From Schistosoma haematobium (lineage: Eukaryota > Platyhelminthes > Trematoda > Strigeidida > Schistosomatidae): DNA of 64,000 bases. A model generated the notes under the pieces. The model made no database searches, was not told the DNA's origin, and saw only the letters and a list, made by a program, of their open reading frames with translations. Below, piece after piece: positions 58,501 through 64,000 of the stretch; the first letter of the stretch is position 1; each line of letters begins with the position of its first letter. The stretch lies in NCBI RefSeq assembly GCF_000699445.3, contig NC_067197.1, positions 806,001 through 870,000 on the forward strand, given 5' to 3'. Made by a program: the position numbers and the translations under genes.

Positions 58501-60650
58501 TCGGCAATCCTTTCCAGTTCTTTCCAGTGGTTATACATCCTTTTCATGTCTGCTTCCCATTCTCAACCCAGTGTGTTCTTCAGCCCTCTTCTCTTCCATT
58601 TCCCTTCAGAGTTCCAGGTTAGGGCTTGCCTCGTGATGCAGTTTGGTGTTTTCCGTAATGTATATCCCATCCACTTCCAACGTCTTTTCCTAATTTCCTC
58701 CTCAGCTGGTTTGTTCTCTCCCATAGTAGGCTGTTAGTGATGGTATCCGACCAATGGATGTTGAGTATCTTGCCTAGACAGCTATTTATGAATACTTGTA
58801 CCTTCTTGATGGTGGTTGTAGTAGTTTTTCATATGAGACAGATTAATGAAGGTTATTCAACTTTCAAAGATAGTCCACATTTACAACCGATTTTATTTAT
58901 TTATTTATTTATTTCAACACATACATAATGGTACAAAGAGGCACCAAATACATATGCGCCACACAAATCTCATTCGATATGTGTGAGGGCTGTGATACTG
59001 CCCGGGTGCCCAAACCGAAGCAGGTGGTTATCTTCGGGGGCCACACCCCGAGCCTTCGACCTGAAGGTCTGATCCACAAGGCAGTGGAGCATCGTAAGGA
59101 GATGCAGTCCCATGGAAGCCGGTGACCAACAATTGGTTCATACGCCATTTGTTCCCGCAGGATACTGGTACCCATGTGCACCATTGGTTTTGAATCCGGT
59201 TAAAGCGCCGGACATTCGCTTTTCGTCCTCTCATTTTCGTAAACAACACCCCCGCCACGAGAAGGCAGTGAGTAGGACTTCCCTGGCAGAGGCTATATAC
59301 GCGTGGCCGTGTGAGAGCATTTCGAGAGGGAGAGCGGACTCTCCCCACTCTCGGCCGTACCAGGGCATTTGGGGGCACAACCGATTTTAGCTAGATGACA
59401 ATTGAAAATTAAAGAGCACTAAATAAATAACCGTTTCTTCCTAGGTTGTAACTCTTCAGCAGTTCACATCATGGTTACAATCCCAGGACTTTCATATCTT
59501 GAAGGAAGTATATTGCCTTTAGACTAGCGAGTTTCAATATATTTTTCAGCCACTATCTAGTAGCATCAGTAATATCTATTTCATTTTCCACCATGTCTCA
59601 CTAGAACTCTAATAATTCTTGATAGCAGTGCGGTTTATTTGTATGTATTCCCTGAAGATAAGTAAACATTATTTGGTAGTGAAATATAAATAAGTCCAAT
59701 AATTATTTCTAAATTGTATTACCCCATCAGTGCTTGAAGTCACTAACTTCTAGTCTGAGCCATGTTAGGAGATGCAGACTACTTGGTTAAGGTCCGCGTG
59801 ACTATCGTAACCGATGGTTAGAGACTCTTGGTGACATGGCTCAGAATCGATCACAATGGCGTCGGTGTATACACTCTCTATCTTCCCTTAAACTAAGAGA
59901 TTAGGATTGCTTTATATCTTTCTTTCTACTAACTAATTCTTTCTTCCTATACTATATCCTTATTACAATCTTTATTTTATATATTACCACCTCTGAATTA
60001 ACTACTTTTATGAATCCGGTGTCCATCTTGTTGTGTTAATGAGGTATGGCAACTTAGACCGATGCATATATGTTCCTGGTCCTACGTTGTAGCTGACTGA
60101 CTGACAAAACATTTATAGTTAGTGCTCATTAAAGCTGTATGTTTAACCAGTGATTTTTTATACTGACCATGTTTTTTTTTAATTGTTCTCCTCAAAAACA
60201 CTTATTTGATACTGACTTCATTCAATGTGTTGTCTATTTATTTTTCAGGTTTCCATGTTTTCTCTACTTCGACCAGGTGATTTAGAGGCTCGCTCTAAAG
60301 AATTTCTTGCTCTTGCTTCATCAAATCTTTTAAGACTTGGACTAGAAACATCATCATCTCTTATATCTTCAGAAATTTATGGTAATAACAATATTCAAAC
60401 ATCTTCCTCTAATCATTCTCTATCGGCTAAACATAGAGATTCAATTTATATTGTATTTGATAATCTTATTAAACAATCACCTTGTTTATCGGCTAATTTA
60501 CAAGAATCTTGTTTTCCATATTCATTAATACGTAGTGCTTATCATAGTATTGCAAAATTAACAACAAATGAAACTTCCAGTACTACACGTTCAAATATCA
60601 TGTCATCATCATCATCAACAACATATGTGGATGGAAAATGTCGTGACTAA
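41178..60650 (+). CDS. NCKAP1: NCKAP1/HEM-family protein (WAVE complex subunit), six coding exons
   Basis: Spliced gene: 41178-43540, 46492-46663, 50112-50304, 54658-54914, 55714-56175, 60249-60650. It totals 3849 nt, about 1282 residues (human NCKAP1 is about 1128). It encodes the HEM/Nap1 scaffold that pairs with CYFIP in the WAVE regulatory complex, relaying Rac signals to Arp2/3-driven actin assembly at the plasma membrane. Recognition rests on family blocks seen in order: [13 protein letters not shown] at the N-terminus, [109 protein letters not shown], and [16 protein letters not shown] near the end. All introns are GT-AG and frame is kept across every junction. Extra length comes from a basic, Asn/Ser-rich insert (about residues 660-735) and a Ser/Thr-rich C-terminal tail. 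No in-frame stop is seen. Intron 5' UTR status is unknown. Confidence 0.93.
44105..44735 (+). mobile_element. LINE family D 3' region, diverged (intron 1)
   Basis: Matches the 59.7 and 61.3 kb family D copies in order: the DDR-like VLGN/SxxxVDGVV coding relic near 44160, then SHVGRCRL-like codons near 44390. The 3' UTR signature CCAGGCTCTACGTTG...CTGACTAACTGA ends it. Heavily mutated. Confidence 0.55.
44736..45610 (+). mobile_element. LINE family E fragment, degenerate (intron 1)
   Basis: Follows 48550-49500 of the better copy: GTTGGACAATCTCACTATTG (palm region) to TCAGATATGGCTCACAATAG. Stops throughout. Confidence 0.7.
45611..46491. other. Intron 1, 3' part, unassigned
   Basis: AT-rich intron sequence without recognised repeat. 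Confidence 0.4.
46492..46663 (+). CDS. NCKAP1: NCKAP1-like coding exon 2
   Basis: Acceptor TTTTCATCATAG; donor GTAAGTA at 46664. Encodes [19 protein letters not shown] to [11 protein letters not shown]. Ends in phase 0. Confidence 0.9.
46772..47095 (+). repeat. Family B repeat (sense) in intron 2
   Basis: From AATGCGAATGTCCGGCGC to GTACCAATATATATGTGTTC and an AAATAAAATAAAT tail. It lies 109 bp after the exon 2 donor. The 5' end is truncated. Confidence 0.8.
47370..47690. repeat. Family A-like SINEs, head-to-head pair (intron 2)
   Basis: An antisense unit (hammerhead-like, then the GACCGAACCCAGGAACTTCG and CTTAACCTCTAGACCACTCA head) meets a sense unit beginning at the variable-loop side (GAGGCCGAAGGTCCTGGGCT, CAATCCCGAGCG). 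The sense unit then has an eroded hammerhead and tail. Confidence 0.6.
47691..48289. other. Intron 2, unassigned stretch
   Basis: No recognised repeat. Confidence 0.35.
48290..49740 (+). mobile_element. LINE family E, 5'-truncated copy with open reverse transcriptase (intron 2)
   Basis: Carries reverse transcriptase from the [11 protein letters not shown] motif to the C-terminus, then a 3' UTR ending GTACCAATATTCATGTGTTC and (AAAT)n. The endonuclease half is absent. The last about 70 bp match the 3' end of family B repeats. Confidence 0.8.
48310..49428 (+). pseudogene. LINE family E reverse transcriptase, N-terminally truncated
   Basis: Open for about 370 codons. Visible motifs are [17 protein letters not shown] (first catalytic Asp), [30 protein letters not shown] (catalytic YADD), [20 protein letters not shown], and the C-terminal [11 protein letters not shown] and [10 protein letters not shown] blocks. 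A frameshift near the end moves the final [19 protein letters not shown] segment into another frame. It is in the same orientation as the host gene. Truncated at the 5' end, so it is not autonomous. Confidence 0.75.
49741..50111. other. Intron 2, 3' end
   Basis: No recognised element. It may hold a little further LINE material near 49741-49920. Confidence 0.35.
50112..50304 (+). CDS. NCKAP1: NCKAP1-like coding exon 3
   Basis: Acceptor TTTTTTTACTTTAG; donor GTAAGT at 50305. Encodes [20 protein letters not shown] to LLALTELI. Ends after the first base of a Gly codon. Confidence 0.9.
50600..54110 (-). mobile_element. Large degenerate LINE, antisense in intron 3
   Basis: Read on the minus strand from 54110: a basic leader protein piece (53837-54052), then endonuclease start codons ([40 protein letters not shown]). 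The linker follows (52053-52637), then RT motifs ([14 protein letters not shown] and NHRGISL, split by an insertion at 51722-51875; [16 protein letters not shown]), and the C-terminal part (50661-51059). It is truncated at about 50600. Stops and frameshifts throughout. It resembles family D. Confidence 0.75.
51722..51875 (+). mobile_element. LINE family D 3' tail inserted in the antisense LINE
   Basis: Begins near CACAATCTTTCTTTCATATA. It includes CCGGTGTCCATCTTATTGTG and CTGGTCCTACGTTGTAGC, and ends (CTGA)n. Strongly 5'-truncated copy. Confidence 0.75.
54380..54540 (+). mobile_element. Probable diverged family D tail
   Basis: ATTTGTACTAGGCTCTATGT resembles the family D tail. Only partial similarity. 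Confidence 0.35.
54658..54914 (+). CDS. NCKAP1: NCKAP1-like coding exon 4
   Basis: Acceptor TACCACTACAG; donor GTAAGC at 54915. The first two bases complete Gly, then [18 protein letters not shown] to [15 protein letters not shown]. Phase 0 end. Confidence 0.9.
55098..55272 (-). repeat. Family B repeat, 3' part (intron 4)
   Basis: TTATTTATTTAAACACATAA, GGTACCAAATAGATATGCAC, and CTGAGCGTTTGACCTAAAGG. Confidence 0.75.
55273..55713. other. Intron 4, remainder
   Basis: A faint tRNA-headed SINE trace lies at about 55510-55600 (GGCCTAATGGTTAAAATG then GATTTGAATCCCA). Otherwise unassigned. Confidence 0.35.
55714..56175 (+). CDS. NCKAP1: NCKAP1-like coding exon 5
   Basis: Acceptor GTGTTATTTCCAG; donor GTATGT at 56176. 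154 codons: [20 protein letters not shown] to [13 protein letters not shown]. Includes the [19 protein letters not shown] block typical of the family. Confidence 0.9.
56273..56631 (-). mobile_element. Solo LTR, family H2 (intron 5)
   Basis: About 359 bp, matching the 17295-17659 LTR through most of its length (CGTAAACACGTA, GAGTCCAGAACACAAGTC). Ends read TGTTGTG on the left and CACAACA on the right. I could not see a clear target duplication. Confidence 0.65.
56632..57544. other. Intron 5, unassigned stretch
   Basis: No recognised repeat. Confidence 0.35.
57545..57650 (-). mobile_element. LINE family D tail, antisense (intron 5)
   Basis: GTTAGTCAGTCAGTAACAAC, then TTCGAGTTGTCATACCACAT. Diverged. 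Confidence 0.55.
57745..57833 (+). mobile_element. LINE family D tail, left half, split by a younger copy
   Basis: TATATTACCACCTTTGAATT then GAATTCGGTGT, interrupted at 57834 and resumed at 58030. Confidence 0.75.
57834..58018 (-). mobile_element. LINE family D tail inserted into another family D tail
   Basis: 185 bp, antisense, beginning with the (CAGT)n tail. It is flanked by perfect 11-bp direct repeats GAATTCGGTGT at 57823-57833 and 58019-58029. Confidence 0.85.
58030..58112 (+). mobile_element. LINE family D tail, right half
   Basis: TCATCTTGCTGTGCTAATGA to CCTACGTTGTAACTGACTGA. Confidence 0.75.
58113..58424. other. Intron 5, unassigned stretch
   Basis: Nothing recognised. Confidence 0.3.
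58425..58832 (-). mobile_element. RTE retrotransposon 3' end, antisense (intron 5)
   Basis: (CTTA)n complement, then the C-terminal region back to the INSCLxxIL block (58780s). Truncated at about 58832. Confidence 0.8.
58889..59376 (-). repeat. Family B repeat, full length (antisense, intron 5)
   Basis: About 488 bp from (TTTA)n to GTACCAGGGCATTTGGGGGC. This is a good reference copy for the family; the same 5' end is seen in four copies. Confidence 0.85.
59377..59723. other. Intron 5, unassigned stretch
   Basis: A weak family A hammerhead-like remnant may lie near 59440-59520. Otherwise nothing. Confidence 0.3.
59724..60105 (+). mobile_element. LINE family D 3' end (intron 5)
   Basis: Last codons ([16 protein letters not shown], 59830-59865), then the 3' UTR with CCACCTCTGAATTAACTAC and CCGGTGTCCATCTTGTTGTG. 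Ends (CTGA)n. Confidence 0.8.
60249..60650 (+). CDS. NCKAP1: NCKAP1-like coding exon 6 with stop
   Basis: Acceptor TATTTATTTTTCAG; stop TAA at 60648-60650. Encodes [20 protein letters not shown] to [16 protein letters not shown], then a lineage-specific Ser/Thr-rich tail ending KCRD. Confidence 0.9.
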   Translation, partial: VSMFSLLRPGDLEARSKEFLALASSNLLRLGLETSSSLISSEIYGNNNIQTSSSNHSLSAKHRDSIYIVFDNLIKQSPCLSANLQESCFPYSLIRSAYHSIAKLTTNETSSTTRSNIMSSSSSTTYVDGKCRD

Positions 60651-60985
60651 AATGGTAACACTATTACAGTTCATTGATGAAAGTTTCCAAGAACATAGTA
60701 ATTCTGTTGCTTGTTTGTTTACTTATCTCTCCTTTTTTTAACAAATTTAGTCATTCATGATCTCTATGTGTTTACAGTAACGGGAAAGGTGTAGCACTGG
60801 TGGTAGTAGTAGTAGAAGTAGTAGTACATCATATATGCTTTTCTTGTTTTATTTTATTTGCATTTTTGTATTTCTTTTGTTTTGTTTTTGTTCTTTCTTC
60901 TTCTTCTTTTTTTGATGGTTAAAATGAATCCATGATTTTGCTTTAAATTGTTTATATAAAATAAAATGACAAATGTGGTTATTTC
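60651..60985 (+). terminator. NCKAP1-like 3' UTR and polyadenylation signal
   Basis: AATAAA at 60960-60965, about 310 bp after the stop. Pyrimidine-rich tracts precede it. The exact cleavage site is not visible. Confidence 0.6.
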
Positions 60986-61039
60986 AAAAATGATATTTGT
61001 TAAATTATAGTCAATATATGTATGTATAGCTCTCTTATG

Positions 61040-61087
<48 letters not shown>
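61040..61087. repeat. (ATT)n microsatellite
   Basis: About 16 uninterrupted TTA units just beyond the polyadenylation signal. Confidence 0.9.
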
Positions 61088-61088
<1 letters not shown>

Positions 61089-61275
61089 TCTTCATTATTG
61101 ATAGTCTATAGTTAAAATAATGAAAAAATGTGAAGTTCAAACAGAATACAATGTTTTCTTCCAAAATCTATATATATATATATGTGTTGCCTTAAAACAT
61201 CTGAGGTTTGTATATATTCCTTCTGTAAGTCAATAGAAAATCTTTAGCTTGACTGTATAATGTTTATATTCTAAT

Positions 61276-61830
61276 GGGTTTGTCTCTGACGAAATCCCAG
61301 CATGGATTCGAAAAGTTCGTTTGACTTTTGCCAACTTACGTCACCTATGGAGAAGGCGAGATATCCGTCTATCAATTAAAGGACGAGTATACTGCGTGGC
61401 AGTCCGTTCTGTTTTAATTTACGGCAGCGAAACATGGCCTTTAAGAGTAGAAGACACCCGTAAGCTACTAGTATTTGACCACAGATGCCTTAGAAATATC
61501 GCTGGCGTCTGTTGGGATCACCGGGTAAGTAGTAGTGAGGTTAGACGCAGGGTATTAGGGAATGATGGTAAATCAGTCGATGAGGTTGTGAATCTTCATC
61601 GACTGAGATGGTTGGGCCACGTGTTACGTATGCCCAAACACCGATTACCTTCGATGTGCAATGCTGACTAGTGTTGGAGATGGTTGGAAGAGAATTAGGG
61701 GCGGCCAAACCAAAACGTGGCATCAGTGCTTGAAGTCACTAACTTCTAGTCTGTGTCATGTTGGTAGATGCAGACTAGTTGGTTGGGGATAATTCCGTAG
61801 TAGCTTATGGGATGAATCTCAGTGTAGGTG
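61276..61830 (+). mobile_element. LINE family D C-terminal fragment
   Basis: From GTTTGTCTCTGACGAAATCC. An open run at 61321-61671 carries [39 protein letters not shown] and [17 protein letters not shown]. It then breaks before the SLTSSLCHVGRCRL-like end. The 3' UTR is lost. Confidence 0.75.
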
Positions 61831-61881
61831 ACTCTGGGTAAATAATGGTTTGTTAATGACTTAGCAGGTTTACGCCATTTT

Positions 61882-62111
61882 TGTAGGCACGATCAGTAAT
61901 TTGTTATTTGAAGAGACAATCAGAAGTGGTCTGTTGAAATGATCAGAAGTCACCTAAAGCTCAAGTACATTTCATTGGGTCAGTTTTCTAGCGATAGAGT
62001 GGTATATATATGGATGAGTATTTGTGCATTTCGGTAGCTCACGTAGTTAAGGAGTTAATGCGAGGCACGCCGTGTATCAGCACCAGACTTTTGACACTAC
62101 CCGTCACAACA
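61882..62111 (+). mobile_element. Candidate 5' LTR of an LTR retrotransposon
   Basis: Bounded by TGTAGG and CACAACA, with a TATA-like GTATATATATGG at about 62000. It is followed directly by TATTCTGGCGAC, a plausible primer-binding region, and a gag-like frame. The left boundary is inferred. Confidence 0.5.
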
Positions 62112-62162
62112 TATTCTGGCGACATTATTTCTCTCAAACGCATGCGATAAAAAAATTCCAGA

Positions 62163-62405
62163 ATGTCAATGTCAGTAGATCAGCTCAAAATTATTTTACA
62201 GCAAACGAAATTTCAAGCACCACAATTGAAAACGACTGAAATGATGGGACAAAAGTCAATTCAAGAAAATTCGATACAGATTTCCGAATTAACAGGCTCA
62301 ACTACCGAATCACAGATCAACTCAATGAGTGAGTTTCACTTTGATCCTGAAGCTAATGTTACACTTGGATTATGGACCAAAATGTATGGCAACGTATGCC
62401 AAAAA
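62163..62405 (+). pseudogene. LTR-retrotransposon gag start
   Basis: About 80 codons from MSMSVDQLKIILQQTKFQAP to FHFDPEANVTLGLWTKMYGN. The pattern 'SVxQL...FxPEANVTxxxWxxxY' is like the N-terminal gag of Ty3/gypsy-type elements of flatworms. The frame stops shortly after, where an RTE copy begins at 62474, so the rest of gag-pol is missing here. Confidence 0.5.
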
Positions 62406-62473
62406 GTGTTAGTTGTGTTCATATATTGTCAAAGTCTCACAACTAATGCTTACTCTGACTCCACCTACAGCTT

Positions 62474-62931
62474 TTCTAGAGTTACTGCTAGTTCCAAACC
62501 CGGGTAAAGTAGTAGGGTTGGTCGTGAGGTCGGCAACTCCATTCCATAGAAAACAGCCTTGCTTAAAAATTCGCAATGAGATCAAACAAATTAAGCCATT
62601 TAAATTCTGCCCTCTGAGTTGAAGGAGGAATCATGGCGCATCATGATGAAATCCTAGATTCTTTAGAAGTCACGAAACTGATGCCCCTTTTAACAATTAG
62701 AACAACAATTAATATAGGTACATGGAATGTTCGGACAATGTAGGTGACCAGAAGGACCAGTGAAATAGCCGCGGAGATACAACATGACGGTTCTCGGAAT
62801 CGGCGAAAACCATTGGACTCAAGCTGGTTAGAAGAAGTTGAATTCGAGAGAGATGATATTGTACTCTGGCCGCGGGGAAGAAAATGCTCCACACGCTCGT
62901 GGAGTTGCTCCGATGCTGTCCAAAGAAGCGC
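62474..62931 (+). mobile_element. RTE 5' end, sense arm of an inverted repeat
   Basis: Leader from TTTTCTAGAGTTACTGCTAG, then endonuclease N-terminus codons with stops (GTWNVRTM region at about 62718-62742, stop directly after). Positions 62728-62931 are identical to the complement of 63797-64000. Confidence 0.8.
62728..62931 (+). repeat. Perfect inverted repeat, left arm
   Basis: 204 of 204 positions complement 63797-64000, including shared stops and indels. The identity ends at GAAGCGC on the inner side. The outer side runs to the window end. Confidence 0.95.
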
Positions 62932-62939
62932 TTGATGAG

Positions 62940-64000
62940 GTAATGAGGTGTCCCTCTTTCCAGTCTGTCTATGGAACTTGTTTTTTTTCGACTGTTGTCA
63001 ATCGCTGTCTTCTTGTTGTTCCTTTCCTGAATCTTGTTCAGGGTCTCGATAGATCCGTTCCTAGTTATGATGCTTCTTGACGTCCAGAATTTCCTGTCAC
63101 GTTGGAGTTAATGCTTCTTTGATCCCTTTCCAGATGTCTTCCATAGTACTTTCTTCTTTCAGTAGGTCCTGTAAGACTTTGAACCTGTTTTTGAGAGTTA
63201 ACTTGAATGCAGTGACCATGCTAGTATCCTATACGAAGGCTGTATTGAACTTTTGTAATGCTCTTTGTCCAGTTGTTCAGTGCCTCTTTAGCTTCAGTTT
63301 CATCTTGGCCACAACCAGACGGTGATCTGAAGCTATGTAAGCTCCTCTCCTGGTTCTCACATTTTTCATCGGCCTTCCGAATTTTTTATTGATACAAAAA
63401 TGATCTATCTGGTTCCCCATGTTGTGACCTGATGAGACCCATGTAGATATGTGTATATGTTTTGTGTGGGAATATTGTGCACACAAATTTGTGGATCTCT
63501 CACCATTCATGTTCTTTTCTTTGTCAGTTCATGACATCCCATAACATAGTCATACCCGGTGTGGTCCACTCCGACTTTGACGTTTAGATCTCCCATCAGG
63601 ATGGTCAGATCTTTTCCTTAGCCCCTCGCTATGATCGATTGAAGCTTCTCACGGAAATGATCTATATCGTTGTCGTTGCCATCACTAGTGGGTGCATAAC
63701 ATTGGATAAGACTAGCTATGTTTCTTTTCTTCTTTGTTTTGGAGTATGCTTTGATGATCCTGGATCCATGAGATTCCTACCATATAAACGTATTACGCGC
63801 TTCTTTGGACAGCATCGGAGCAACTCCACGAGCGTGTGGAGCATTTTCTTCCCCGCGGCCAGAGTACAATATCATCTCTCTCGAATTCAACTTCTTCTAA
63901 CCAGCTTGAGTCCAATGGTTTTCGCCGATTCCGAGAACCGTCATGTTGTATCTCCGCGGCTATTTCACTGGTCCTTCTGGTCACCTACATTGTCCGAACA
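62940..64000 (-). mobile_element. RTE endonuclease and linker region, antisense, runs off window
   Basis: On the minus strand from 64000: the endonuclease start, the YAPTSDGNDND region (63680-63700), MGDLNVKVGVDH (63570-63600), the DHFCINKKFGRPMKNVRTRR run (63350-63410), SDHRLVVAK. It then runs into the linker to about 62940, where it meets the sense arm. Frameshifts are present. Confidence 0.8.
63797..64000 (-). repeat. Perfect inverted repeat, right arm (open at window end)
   Basis: Partner of 62728-62931. The intervening loop is 865 bp. Confidence 0.95.

Noticed and set aside
58909..59378. Overlapping open frames of 65-116 codons on both strands
   Set aside because: They lie in family B repeats. 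Frames differ between copies and no protein family is recognised.
61040..61087. Regular short repeats that might suggest an array such as CRISPR
   Set aside because: It is an uninterrupted (ATT)n microsatellite in a eukaryotic genome, with no spacers.

Overview
This 64 kb window is AT-rich and eukaryotic, and almost certainly comes from a blood fluke genome (Schistosoma, species not resolvable from sequence alone). The evidence is a spliced animal gene of the NCKAP1/HEM family with introns stuffed with transposons, RTE-clade retrotransposons of the schistosome SR2 type, CR1-like and Penelope-like relics, and many short tRNA-headed repeats that carry hammerhead ribozymes (the schistosome SM-alpha type).

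Layout. From 1 to 41 kb I find no host gene, only a dense palimpsest of mobile elements. The best preserved is a nearly full-length RTE retrotransposon at 9139-12340, with one 1006-codon endonuclease/reverse transcriptase frame broken by a single in-frame stop. Around it lie 5'-truncated RTE copies, RTE composites whose 5' end is inverted against the 3' end, two Penelope-like relics (6.9 and 28.6-29.9 kb), two CR1-like relics (35.5-36.4 and 36.8-39.8 kb), solo LTRs, a MITE family with terminal inverted repeats, and three families of short interspersed repeats. I call these repeats A and C (tRNA-like head plus hammerhead) and B (about 490 bp, no tRNA head seen).

From 41.2 to 60.65 kb is the one host gene, on the + strand: an NCKAP1/HEM-family subunit of the WAVE regulatory complex, which links Rac signalling to Arp2/3 actin assembly. 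It has a single 2.36-kb first coding exon followed by five shorter ones. All splice junctions obey GT-AG and keep frame, giving about 1282 residues. A polyadenylation signal lies at 60960. Its introns contain LINE fragments on both strands, including a large antisense LINE in intron 3.

From 61 to 64 kb are a LINE fragment, the start of an LTR retrotransposon (candidate LTR, primer-site region and gag start), and an RTE copy arranged as a perfect inverted repeat cut by the window end.

The most interesting material is the hammerhead-bearing repeats. Family A has copies with an intact catalytic core, tandem units, and repeated fold-back (inverted) organisation. All functional statements about these are inference from sequence.
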